This document shows positions 10,081-21,994 of a stretch of DNA of 64,000 nucleotides, piece after piece. The position numbers were made by a program, and so were the translations under genes. Under the pieces are notes generated by a model, which was not told the DNA's origin, did no database searches, and saw only the letters and a program-made list of their open reading frames with translations. The first letter of the stretch is position 1; the number at the start of each line of letters is the position of its first letter. The stretch covers positions 2,046,001 through 2,110,000 of the forward strand of contig NW_027478158.1 in assembly GCF_051020975.1 (NCBI RefSeq), in the 5' to 3' direction. The stretch comes from Osmia lignaria lignaria. Lineage: Eukaryota > Arthropoda > Insecta > Hymenoptera > Megachilidae.

Positions 10081-12012
10081 TTGCAGATTTATCTCAAGGG
10101 AAGGGGCCTGACGGACATATTTCGAGATATTTCTTCTTCTTGTTGTTCTTCTTCTGCACAGCTAAGCTGGAAGTGGCATTTGCAGCTCGCAATAGTGCAG
10201 AGTTATCTCAAAGAAAGGGGCCACGGTGTTTCTGTATCTCTATTATGTTGGTGCGGCTTCGGAACTTTTAAATATCTTGATATATCTCGAGATCTACGCA
10301 TCTGATCAAAAAATATCATAGAACATAAAAAGTAGGAAACTTAATTCTCTACAAAAAAGGTCTCTTAACATTTTGCCATAGCTCGCTTCGTTTCCGAGAT
10401 ATTTGCAGATTCAGCTCAAAGGAACGGGCCTGACGGACATATTTCGAGATATTTCTTCTTCTTGTTGTTCCTCTTCTGCACAGCTAAGCTGGAAGTGGCA
10501 TTTGCGGCTCGCACTAGTGCAGAGTTATCTCAAAGAAAGGGGCCACGGTGTTTCTGTATCTCTATTATGTTGGTGCGGCTTCGGAACTTTTAAATATCTC
10601 GATATATCTCGAAAACTACGCTTCTGATCAAAAAATATCATAGAACATAAATTGTAGGAAACATAATTCTCTACAAAAAAGGTCCCTTAACATTTTGCCA
10701 TAGCTCGCTTCGTTTCCGAGATATTTGCAGATATATCTCAAGGGAAGGGGCCTGACGGACATATTTCGAGATATTTCTTCTTCTTGTTGTTCTTCTTCTG
10801 CACAGCTAAGCTGGAAGTGGCATTTGCAGCTCGCAATAGTGCAGAGTTATCTCAAAGAAAGGGGCCACGGTGTTTCTGTATCTCTATTATGTTGGTGCGG
10901 CTTCGGAACTTTTAAATATCTTGATATATCTCGAGATCTACGCATCTGATCAAAAAATATCATAGAACATAAAAAGTAGGAAACTTAATTCTCTACAAAA
11001 AAGGTCTCTTAACATTTTGCCATAGCTCGCTTCGTTTCCGAGATATTTGCAGATTCAGCTCAAAGGAACGGGCCTGACGGACATATTTCGAGATATTTCT
11101 TCTTCTTGTTGTTCTTCTTCTGCACAGCTAAGCTGGAAGTGGCATTTGCGGCTCGCACTAGTGCAGAGTTATCTCAAAGAAAGGGGCCACGGTGTTTCTG
11201 TATCTCTATTATGTTGGTGCGGCTTCGGAACTTTTAAATATCTCGATATATCTCGAAAACTACGCTTCTGATCAAAAAATATCATAGAACATAAATTGTA
11301 GGAAACATAATTCTCTACAAAAAAGGTCCCTTAACATTTTGCCATAGCTCGCTTCGTTTCCGAGATATTTGCAGATATATCTCAAGGGAAGGGGCCTGAC
11401 GGACATATTTCGAGATATTTCTTCTTCTTGTTGTTCTTCTTCTGCACAGCTAAGCTGGAAGTGGCATTTGCAGCTCGCAATAGTGCAGAGTTATCTCAAA
11501 GAAAGGGGCCACGGTGTTTCTGTATCTCTATTATGTTGGTGCGGCTTCGGAACTTTTAAATATCTTGATATATCTCGAGATCTACGCATCTGATCAAAAA
11601 ATATCATAGAACATAAAAAGTAGGAAACTTAATTCTCTACAAAAAAGGTCTCTTAACATTTTGCCATAGCTCGCTTCGTTTCCGAGATATTTGCAGATTC
11701 AGCTCAAAGGAACGGGCCTGACGGACATATTTCGAGATATTTCTTCTTCTTGTTGTTCTTCTTCTGCACAGCTAAGCTGGAAGTGGCATTTGCGGCTCGC
11801 ACTAGTGCAGAGTTATCTCAAAGAAAGGGGCCACGGTGTTTCTGTATCTCTATTATGTTGGTGCGGCTTCGGAACTTTTAAATATCTCGATATATCTCGA
11901 AAACTACGCTACTGATCAAAAAATATCATAGAACATAAATTGTAGGAAACATAATTCTCTACAAAAAAGGTCCCTTAACATTTTGCCATAGCTCGCTTCG
12001 TTTCCGAGATAT
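10081..12012 (+). repeat. 2-unit higher-order repeat (644 bp), three copies
   Basis: Units 10081, 10725 and 11369 end in CGAGATCTACGC. They alternate with units 10403, 11047 and 11691, which carry the CAGATTCAGCTC box variant, the GCGGCTCGCACTAG pair and, in the tail, GGTCCCTTAAC. The three 644-bp copies differ by only a few bases by eye, for example TTCCTCTTCTG in 10403 alone and CGCTACTG in 11691 alone. This is the clearest dimeric HOR in the window. Confidence 0.92.
10405..10430 (+). repeat. Alternative box variant of the satellite unit (first of about 16)
   Basis: In a subset of units the common TTTATCTCAAGGGAAGGGG at unit positions 8-26 is replaced by TTCAGCTCAAAGGAACGGG, four substitutions in 15 bp that always occur together. 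I see it in units starting at 10403, 11047, 11691, 15555, 16843, 18131, 19097, 19741, 21673, 22639, 24249, 25537, 26181, 37451, 58378 and 63851. The last two have AACGTGCC. The rest of these units belongs to several different types, so the box has moved between backgrounds. Confidence 0.88.
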
Positions 12013-13622
12013 TTGCAGATATATCTCAAGGGAAGGGGCCTGACGGACATATTTCGAGATATTTCTTCTTCTTGGTGTTCTTCTTCTGCACAGCTAAACT
12101 GGAAGTGGCATTTCCAGCTCGCAATAGTGCAGAGTTATCTGAAAGAAAGGGGCCACGGTGTTGCTGTATCTCTATTATGTTGGTGCGGCTTCGGAACTTT
12201 TAAATATCTTGATATATCTCGAGAACTACGCATCTGATCAAAAAATATCATAGAACATAAAAAGTAGGAAACTTAATTCTCTACAAAAAAGGTCTCCTAA
12301 TATTTTGCCATAGCTCGCTTCGTTACCGAGATATTTGCAGATTTATCTCGAGGGAAGGGGCCTGACGGACATATTTCGAGATATTTCTTCTTCTTGTTGT
12401 TCTTCTTCTGCACAGCTAAGCTGGAAGTGGCATTTGCAGGTCGCAATAGTGCAGAGTTATCTCAAGGAAAGGGGCCACGGTGTTTCTGTATCTCTATTAT
12501 GTTGGTGCGGCTTCGGATCTTTTAAATATCTCGATATATCTCGAAAACTACGCTTCTGATCAAAAAATATTATACAACGTAAATTGTAGGAAACATAATT
12601 CTCTACAAAAAAGGTCTCTTAACATTTTGCCATACCTCGTTTCGTTTCCGAGATATTTGCAGATATATCTCAAGGGAAGGGGCCTGACGGACATATTTCG
12701 AGATATTTCTTCTTCTTGTTGTTCTTCTTCTGCACAGCTAAACTGGAAGTGGCATTTCCAGCTCGCAATAGCGCAGAGTTATCTCAAAGAAAGGGGCCAC
12801 GGTGTTTCTGTATCTCTATTATGTTGGTGCGGCGTCGGAACTTTTAAATATCTTGATATATCTCGAGATCTACGCATCTGATCAAAAAATATCATAGAAC
12901 ATAAAAAGTAGGAAACATTATTCTCTACAAAAAAGGTCTCTTAACATTTTGCCATAGCTCGCTTCGTTTCCGAGATATTTGCAGATTTATCTCAAGGGAA
13001 GGGGCCTGACGGACATATTTCGAGATATTTCTTCTTCTTGTTGTTCTTCTTCTGCACAGCTAAGCTGGAAGTGGCATTTGCAGCTCGCAATAGTGCAGAG
13101 TTATCTCAAAGAGAGGGGCCACGGTGTTTCTGTATCTCTACTATGTTGGTGCGGCTTCGGAACTTTTAAATATCTTGATATATCTCGAGAACTACGCATC
13201 TGATCAAAAAATATCATAGAAGATAAAAAGTAGGAAACTTAATTTTCTACAAAAAAGGTCTCTTAACATTTTGCCATAGCTCGCTTCGTTTCCGAGATAT
13301 TTGCAGATTTATCTCAAGGGAAGGGGCCTGACGGACATATTTCGAGATATTTCTTCTTCTTGTTGTTCTTCTTCTGCACAGCTAAGCTGGAAGTGGCATT
13401 TGCAGCTCGCAATAGTGCAGAGTTATCTCAAAGAGAGGGGCCACGGTGTTTCTGTATCTCTATTATGTTGGTGCGGCTTCGGAACTTTTAAATATCTCGA
13501 TATATCTCGAAAACTACGCTTCTGATCAAAAAATATCATAGAACATAAATTGTAGGAAACATAATTCTCTACAAAAAAGGTCTCTTAACATTTTGCCATA
13601 GCTCGCTTCGTTTCCGAGATAT
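12013..13622 (+). repeat. Less ordered satellite units
   Basis: Five units without a clear local HOR. Unit 12335 is of the 6539 type (GTTACCGAG, GGTCGCAATAG, GGATCTTTT). Unit 12657 resembles 7505 (CATACCTCGTTTCG, AATAGCGCAG) and has a private GCGGCGTCGG. Units 12979 and 13301 share AAAGAGAGGGGCC. There is no gene or other element in this stretch. Confidence 0.85.
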
Positions 13623-14910
13623 TTGCAGATATATCTCAAGGGAAGGGGCCTGACGGACATATTTCGAGATATTTCTTCTTCTTGTTGTTCTTCTTCTGCA
13701 CAGCTAAGCTGGAAGTGGCATTTGCGGCTCGCACTAGTGCAGAGTTATCTCAAAGAAAGGGGCCACGGTGTTTCTGTATCTCTATTATGTTGGTGCGGCT
13801 TCGGAACTTTTAAATATCTTGATATATCTCGAGAACTACGCATCTGATCAAAAAATATCATAGGACATAAAAAGTAGGAAACATAATGCTCTACAAAAAA
13901 GGTCTCTTAACATTTTCCCATAGCTCGCTTCGTTTCCGAGATATTTGCAGATTTATCTCAAGGGAAGGGGCCTGACGGACATATTTCGAGATATTTCTTC
14001 TTCTTGTTGTTCTTCTTCTGCACAGCTAAGCTGGAAGTGGCATTTGCGGCTCGCACTAGTGCAGAGTTATCTCAAAGAAAGGGGCCACGGTGTTTCTGTA
14101 TCTCTATTATGTTGGTGCGGCTTCGGAACTTTTAAATATCTTGATATATCTCGAGAACTACGCATCTGATAAAAAAATATCATAGAACATAAAAAGTAGG
14201 AAACTTAATTCTCTACAAAAAAGGTCTCTTAACATTTTGCCATAGCTCGCTTCGTTTCCGAGATATTTGCAGATTTATCTCAAGGGAAGGGGCCTGACGG
14301 ACATATTTCGAGATATTTCTTCTTCTTGTTGTTCTTCTTCTGCACAGCTAAGCTGGAAGTGGCATTTGCGGCTCGCACTAGTGCAGAGTTATCTCAAAGA
14401 AAGGGGCCACGGTGTTTCTGTATCTCTATTATGTTGGTGCGGCTTCGGAACTTTTAAATATCTTGATATATCTCGAGAACTACGCATCTGATCAAAAAAT
14501 ATCATAGAACATAAAAAGTAGGAAACTTAATTCTCTACAAAAAAGGTCTCTTAACATTTTGCCATAGCTCGCTTCGTTTCCGAGATATTTGCAGATTTAT
14601 CTCAAGGGAAGGGGCCTGACGGACATATTTCGAGATATTTCTTCTTCTTGTTGTTCTTCTTCTGCACAGCTAAGCTGGAAGTGGCATTTGCGGCTCGCAC
14701 TAGTGCAGAGTTATCTCAAAGAAAGGGGCCACGGTGTTTCTGTATCTCTATTATGTTGGTGCGGCTTCGGAACTTTTAAATATCTTGATATATCTCGAGA
14801 ACTACGCATCTGATCAAAAAATATCATACTACATCAAAAGTAGGAAACTTAATTCTCTACAAGAAAGGTCTCTAAACATTTTGCCATAGCTCGCTTCGTT
14901 TCCGAGATAT
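13623..14910 (+). repeat. Run of near-identical single units
   Basis: Four consecutive units (13623, 13945, 14267, 14589) share the GCGGCTCGCACTAG pair and the same right end (CGAGAACTACGCATC). They differ at only a handful of sites, such as TAGGACAT and AATGCTCTAC after 13623 and CTGATAAAAAAA after 13945. This is a locally homogenised monomeric stretch and not a multi-unit HOR. Confidence 0.85.
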
Positions 14911-17900
14911 TTGCAGATTTATCTCAAGGGAAGGGGCCTGACGGACATATTTCGAGATATTTCTTCTTCTTGTTGTTCTTCTTCTGCACAGCTAAGCTGG
15001 AAGTGGCATTTGCAGCTCGCAATAGTGCAGAGTTATCTCAAAGAGAGGGGCCACGGTGTTTCTGTATCTCTATTATGTTGATGCGGCTTCGGAACTTTTA
15101 AATATCTTGATATATCTCGAGAACTACGCATCTGCTCAAAAAATATCATACAAGATAAAAAGTAGGAAACTTAATTCTCTACAAAAAAGGTCTCTTAACA
15201 TTTTGCCATAGCTCGCTTCGTTTCCGAGATATTTGCAGATTTATCTCAAGGGAAGGGGCCTGACGGACATATTTCGAGATATTTCTTCTTCTTGTTGTTC
15301 TTCTTCTGCACAGCTAAGCTGGAAGTGGCATTTGCGGCTCGCACTAGTGCAGAGTTACCTCAAAGAAAGGGGCCACGGTGTTTCTGTATCTCTATTATGT
15401 TGGTGCGGCTTCGGAACTTTTAAATATATCGATATATCTCGAAAACTACGCTTCTGATCAAAAAATGTCATAGAACATAAATTGTAGGAAACATAATTCT
15501 CTACAAAAAATGTCTCTTAACATTTTGCCATAGCTCGCTTCGTTTCCGAGATATTTGCAGATTCAGCTCAAAGGAACGGGCCTGACGGACATATTTCGAG
15601 ATATTTCTTCTTCTTGTTGTTCTTCCTCTGCACAGCTAAGCTGGGAGTGGCATTTGCAGCTCGCAATAGTGCAGAGTTATCTCAAAGAAAGGGGCCACGG
15701 TGTTTCTGTATCTCTATTATGTTGGTGCGGCTTCGGAACTTTTAGATATCTTGATATATCCCGAGAACTACGCATCTGATCAAAAAATATCATAGGACAT
15801 AAAAAGTAGGAAACTTAATTCTCTACAAAAAAGATCTCTTAACATTTTGCCATAGCTCGCTTCGTTTCCGAGATATTTGCAGATTTATCTCAAGGGAAGG
15901 GGCCTGACGGACATATTTCGAGATATTTCTTCTTCTTGTTGTTCTTCTTCTGCACAGCTAAGCTGGAAGTGGCATTTGCAGCTCGCAATAGTGCAGAGTT
16001 ATCTCAAAGAAAGGGGCCACGGTGTTTCTGTATCTCTATTATGTTGGTGCGGCTTCGGAACTTTTAAATATCTTGATATATCTCGAGAACTACGCGTCTG
16101 ATCAAAAAATATCATAGAACATAAAAAGTAGGAAACATAATTCTCTACAAAAAAGGTCTCTTAACATTTTGCCATAGCTCGCTTCGTTTCCGAGATATTT
16201 GCAGATTTATCTGAAGGGTAGGGGCCTGACGGACATATTTCGAGATATTTCTTCTTCTTGTTGATCTTCTTCTGCACGGCTAAGCTGGAAGTGGCATTTG
16301 CGGCTCGCACTAGTGCAGAGTTATCTCAAAGAAAGGGGCCACGGTGTTTCAGTATCTCTATTATGTTGGTGCGGTTTCGGAACTTTTAAATATCTTGATA
16401 TATCTCGAGAACTACGCTTCTGATCAAAAAATATCATAGAACATAAATTGTAGGAAACATAATTCTCTACAAAAGACGTCTCTTAACATTTTGCCATAGC
16501 TCGCTTCGTTTCCGAGATATTTGCAGATTTATCTCAAGGGTAGGGGCCTGACGGACATATTTCGAGATATTTCTTCTTCTTGTTGTTCTTCTTCTGCACG
16601 GCTAAGCTGGAAGTGGCATTTGCGGCTCGCACTAGTGCAGTGTTATCTCAAAGAAAGGGGCCACGGTGTTTCAGTATCTCTATTATGTTGGTGCGGTTTC
16701 GGAACTTTTAAATATCCTGATATATCTCGACAACTACGCTTCTGATCAAAAAATATCATAGAACATAAATTGTAGGAAACATAATTCTCTACAAAAGAGG
16801 TCTCTTAACATTTTGCCATAGCTCGCTTCGTTTCCGAGATATTTGCAGATTCAGCTCAAAGGAACGGGCCTGACGGACATATTTCGAGATATTTCTTCTT
16901 CTTGTTGTTCTTCTTCTGCACAGCTAAGCTGGAAGTGGCATTTGCGGCTCGCACTAGTGCAGAGTTATCTCAAAGAAAGGGGCCACGGTGTTTCTGTATC
17001 TCTATTATGTTGGTGCGGCTTCGGAACTTTTAAATATCTTGATATATCTCGAGAACTACGCATCTGATCAAAAAATATCATAGAACATAAAAAGTAGGAA
17101 ACTTAATTCTCTACAAAAAAGGTCTCTTAACATTTTGCCATAGCTCGCTTCGTTTCCGAGATATTTGCAGATTTATCTCAAGGGAAGGGGCCTGACGGAC
17201 ATATTTCGAGATATTTCTTCTTCTTGTTGTTCTTCTTCTGCACAGCTAAGCTGGAAGTGGCATTTGCGGCTCGCACTAGTGCAGAGTTATCTCAAAGAAA
17301 GGGGCCACGGTGTTTCTGTATCTCTATTATGTTGGTGCGGCTTCGGAACTTTTAAATATCTTGATATATCTCGAGAACTACGCATCTGATCAAAAAATAT
17401 CATACTACATCAAAAGTAGGAAACTTAATTCTCTACAAGAAAGGTCTCTAAACATTTTGCCATAGCTCGCTTCGTTTCCGAGATATTTGCAGATTTATCT
17501 CAAGGGAAGGGGCCTGACGGACATATTTCGAGATATTTCTTCTTCTTGTTGTTCTTCTTCTGCACAGCTAAGCTGGAAGTGGCATTTGCAGCTCGCAATA
17601 GTGCAGAGTTATCTCAAAGAGAGGGGCCACGGTGTTTCTGTATCTCTATTATGTTGATGCGGCTTCGGAACTTTTAAATATCTTGATATATCTCGAGAAC
17701 TACGCATCTGCTCAAAAAATATCATACAAGATAAAAAGTAGGAAACTTAATTCTCTACAAAAAAGGTCTCTTAACATTTTGCCATAGCTCGCTTCGTTTC
17801 CGAGATATTTGCAGATTTATCTCAAGGGAAGGGGCCTGACGGACATATTTCGAGATATTTCTTCTTCTTGTTGTTCTTCTTCTGCACAGCTAAGCTGGAA

Positions 17901-19418
17901 GTGGCATTTGCGGCTCGCACTAGTGCAGAGTTACCTCAAAGAAAGGGGCCACGGTGTTTCTGTATCTCTATTATGTTGGTGCGGCTTCGGAACTTTTAAA
18001 TATATCGATATATCTCGAAAACTACGCTTCTGATCAAAAAATATCATAGAACATAAATTGTAGGAAACATAATTCTCTACAAAAAACGTCTCTTAACATT
18101 TTGCCATAGCTCGCTTCGTTTCCGAGATATTTGCAGATTCAGCTCAAAGGAACGGGCCTGACGGACATATTTCGAGATATTTCTTCTTCTTGTTGTTCTT
18201 CCTCTGCACAGCTAAGCTGGGAGTGGCATTTGCAGCTCGCAATAGTGCAGAGTTATCTCAAAGAAAGGGGCCACGGTGTTTCTGTATCTCTATTATGTTG
18301 GTGCGGCTTCGGAACTTTTAGATATCTTGATATATCCCGAGAACTACGCATCTGATCAAAAAATATCATAGGACATAAAAAGTAGGAAACTTAATTCTCT
18401 ACAAAAAAGGTCTCTTAACATTTTGCCATAGCTCGCTTCGTTTCCGAGATATTTGCAGATTTATCTCAAGGGAAGGGGCCTGACGGACATATTTCGAGAT
18501 ATTTCTTCTTCTTGTTGTTCTTCTTCTGCACAGCTAAGCTGGAAGTGGCATTTGCAGCTCGCAATAGTGCAGAGTTATCTCAAAGAAAGGGGCCACGGTG
18601 TTTCTGTATCTCTATTATGTTGGTGCGGCTTCGGAACTTTTAAATATCTTGATATATCTCGAGAACTACGCTTCTGATCAAAAAATATCATAGAACATAA
18701 ATTGTAGGAAACATAATTCTCTACAAAAGACGTCTCTTAACATTTTGCCATAGCTCGCTTCGTTTCCGAGATATTTGCAGATTTATCTCAAGGGTAGGGG
18801 CCTGACGGACATATTTCGAGATATTTCTTCTTCTTGTTGTTCTTCTTCTGCACGGCTAAGCTGGAAGTGGCATTTGCGGCTCGCACTAGTGCAGTGTTAT
18901 CTCAAAGAAAGGGGCCACGGTGTTTCAGTATCTCTATTATGTTGGTGCGGTTTCGGAACTTTTAAATATCCTGATATATCTCGACAACTACGCTTCTGAT
19001 CAAAAAATATCATAGAACATAAATTGTAGGAAACATAATTCTCTACAAAAGAGGTCTCTTAACATTTTGCCATAGCTCGCTTCGTTTCCGAGATATTTGC
19101 AGATTCAGCTCAAAGGAACGGGCCTGACGGACATATTTCGAGATATTTCTTCTTCTTGTTGTTCTTCCTCTGCACAGCTAAGCTGGAAGTGGCATTTGCA
19201 GCTCGCAATAGTGCAGAGTTATCTCAAAGAAAGGGGCCACGGTGTTTCTGTATCTCTATTATGTTGGTGCGGCTTCGGAACTTTTAAATATCTTGATATA
19301 TCTCGAGAACTACGCATCTGATCAAAAAATATCATAGGACATAAAAAGTAGGAAACTTAATTCTCTACAAATAAGGTCTATTAACATTTTGCCATAGCTC
19401 GCTTCGTTTCCGAGATAT
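14589..19418 (+). repeat. 8-unit HOR, second copy shortened to 7 units
   Basis: Copy 1 runs from 14589 to 17164 and copy 2 from 17165. They share rare marks at 2576 bp spacing: CATACTACATC (about 14826 and 17402), TTGATGCGG with CTGCTCAAAA (14911 and 17487), TTTAAATATATCG (15233 and 17809), and CTGGGAGTGG with TTAGATATC and TCCCGAGAAC (15555 and 18131). After the unit at 18453 the spacing drops to 2254 bp: unit 16521 (GCAGTGTTATC, TCCTGATATATCTCGACAAC) reappears at 18775. Copy 2 has therefore lost exactly one unit. Confidence 0.92.
18453..18774 (+). repeat. Fusion unit that removed one unit from the 8-unit HOR
   Basis: The left part matches unit 15877 (GCAGCTCGCAATAG, TTTCTGTATC, GCGGCTTCGG). 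The right end matches unit 16199 (GAGAACTACGCTTCTG followed by CATAAATTGTAGG). Units 15877 and 16199 are adjacent in copy 1, so the fusion deletes one unit without changing the phase. The switch lies between about 18629, where the C of GGCTTCGG is still of the 15877 type, and 18672, the first base of the 16199 type. Confidence 0.88.
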
Positions 19419-21994
19419 TTGCAGATTTATCTCAAGGGAAGGGGCCTGACGGACATATTTAGAGATATTTCTTCTTCTTGTTGTTCTTCTTCTGCACAGC
19501 TAAGCTGGAAGTGGCATTTGCGGCTCGCACTAGTGCAGAGTTATCTCAAAGAAAGGGGCCACGGTGTTTCTGTATCTCTATTATGTTGGTGCGGCTTCGG
19601 AACTTTTAAATATCTTGATATATCTCGAGAACTACGCATCTGATCAAAAAATATCATAGAACATAAAAAGTAGGAAACATCATTCTCTACAAAAGACGTC
19701 TCTTAACATTTTGCCATAGCTCGCTTCGTTTCCGAGTTATTTGCAGATTCAGCTCAAAGGAACGGGCCTGACGGACATATTTCGAGATATTTCTTCTTCT
19801 TGTTGTTCTTCCTCTGCACAGCTAAGCTGGAAGTGGCATTTGCAGCTCGCAATAGTGCAGAGTTATCTCAAAGAAAGGGGCCACGGTGTTTCTGTATCTC
19901 TATTATGTTGGTGCGGCTTCGGAACTTTTAAATATCTTGATATATCTCGAGAACTACGCATCTGATCAAAAAATATCATAGGACATAAAAAGTAGGAAAC
20001 TTAATTCTCTACAAAAAAGGTCTCTTAACATTTTGCCATAGCTCGCTTCGTTTCCGAGATATTTGCAGATTTATCTCAAGGGAAGGGGCCTGACGGACAT
20101 ATTTCGAGATATTTCTTCTTCTTGTTGTTCTTCTTCTGCACAGCTAAGCTGGAAGTGGCATTTGCGGCTCGCACTAGTGCAGAGTTATCTCAAAGAAAGG
20201 GGCCACGGTGTTTCTGTATCTCTATTATGTTGGTGCGGCTTCGGAACTTTTAAATATCTTGATATATCTCGAGAACTACGCGTCTGATCAAAAAATATCA
20301 TAGAACATAAAAAGTAGGAAACATAATTCTCTACAAAAAAGGTCTCTTAACATTTTGCCATAGCTCGCTTCGTTTCCGAGATATTTGCAGATTTATCTGA
20401 AGGGTAGGGGCCTGACGGACATATTTCGAGATATTTCTTCTTCTTGTTGATCTTCTTCTGCACGGCTAAGCTGGAAGTGGCATTTGCGGCTCGCACTAGT
20501 GCAGAGTTATCTCAAAGAAAGGGGCCACGGTGTTTCTGTATCTCTATTATGTTGGTGCGGCTTCGGAACTTTTAAATATCTTGATATATCTCGAGAACTA
20601 CGCATCTGATCAAAAAATATCATAGAACATAAAAAGTAGGAAACTTAATTCTCTACAAATAAGGTCTATTAACATTTTGCCATAGCTCGCTTCGTTTCCG
20701 AGATATTTGCAGATTTATCTCAAGGGAAGGGGCCTGACGGACATATTTAGAGATATTTCTTCTTCTTGTTGTTCTTCTTCTGCACAGCTAAGCTGGAAGT
20801 GGCATTTGCGGCTCGCACTAGTGCAGAGTTATCTCAAAGAAAGGGGCCACGGTGTTTCTGTATCTCTATTATGTTGGTGCGGCTTCGGAACTTTTAAATA
20901 TCTTGATATATCTCGAGAACTACGCGTCTGATCAAAAAATATCATAGAACATAAAAAGTAGGAAACATAATTCTCTACAAAAAAGGTCTCTTAACATTTT
21001 GCCATAGCTCGCTTCGTTTCCGAGATATTTGCAGATTTATCTGAAGGGTAGGGGCCTGACGGACATATTTCGAGATATTTCTTCTTCTTGTTGATCTTCT
21101 TCTGCACGGCTAAGCTGGAAGTGGCATTTGCGGCTCGCACTAGTGCAGAGTTATCTCAAAGAAAGGGGCCACGGTGTTTCTGTATCTCTATTATGTTGGT
21201 GCGGCTTCGGAACTTTTAAATATCTTGATATATCTCGAGAACTACGCATCTGATCAAAAAATATCATAGAACATAAAAAGTAGGAAACTTAATTCTCTAC
21301 AAATAAGGTCTATTAACATTTTGCCATAGCTCGCTTCGTTTCCGAGATATTTGCAGATTTATCTCAAGGGAAGGGGCCTGACGGACATATTTAGAGATAT
21401 TTCTTCTTCTTGTTGTTCTTCTTCTGCACAGCTAAGCTGGAAGTGGCATTTGCGGCTCGCACTAGTGCAGAGTTATCTCAAAGAAAGGGGCCACGGTGTT
21501 TCTGTATCTCTATTATGTTGGTGCGGCTTCGGAACTTTTAAATATCTTGATATATCTCGAGAACTACGCATCTGATCAAAAAATATCATAGAACATAAAA
21601 AGTAGGAAACATCATTCTCTACAAAAGACGTCTCTTAACATTTTGCCATAGCTCGCTTCGTTTCCGAGATATTTGCAGATTCAGCTCAAAGGAACGGGCC
21701 TGACGGACATATTTCGAGATATTTCTTCTTCTTGTTGTTCTTCCTCTGCACAGCTAAGCTGGAAGTGGCATTTGCAGCTCGCAATAGTGCAGAGTTATCT
21801 CAAAGAAAGGGGCCACGGTGTTTCTGTATCTCTATTATGTTGGTGCGGCTTCGGAACTTTTAAATATCTTGATATATCTCGAGAACTACGCATCTGATCA
21901 AAAAATATCATAGGACATAAAAAGTAGGAAACTTAATTCTCTACAAAAAAGGTCTCTTAACATTTTGCCATAGCTCGCTTCGTTTCCGAGATAT
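19419..21994 (+). repeat. 2-unit HOR with units carrying TTGATCTTC, plus flanking units
   Basis: Units 20385 and 21029 (CTGAAGGGTAGG, TTGTTGATCTTC, CACGGCTAAG) alternate at 644 bp with units 20707 and 21351, which carry ATATTTAGAGATAT. Unit 19419 has the same TTTAGAG mark, and both 19419 and 21351 are followed by ACATCATTC and AAAAGACGTC, 1932 bp apart. Units 20385 and 21029 are themselves composites: the left part is of the 16199 type, and the right part with the AAATAAGGTCTATT tail is of the 19097 type. Confidence 0.85.

Noticed and set aside
7475..12881. Longer forward frames of 84 and 133 codons at 7475-7729 and 12480-12881
   Set aside because: They are the same frame extended upstream where a unit has lost a stop (CATACCTCG in place of CATAGCTCG), with non-ATG starts or chance joins of two frames.
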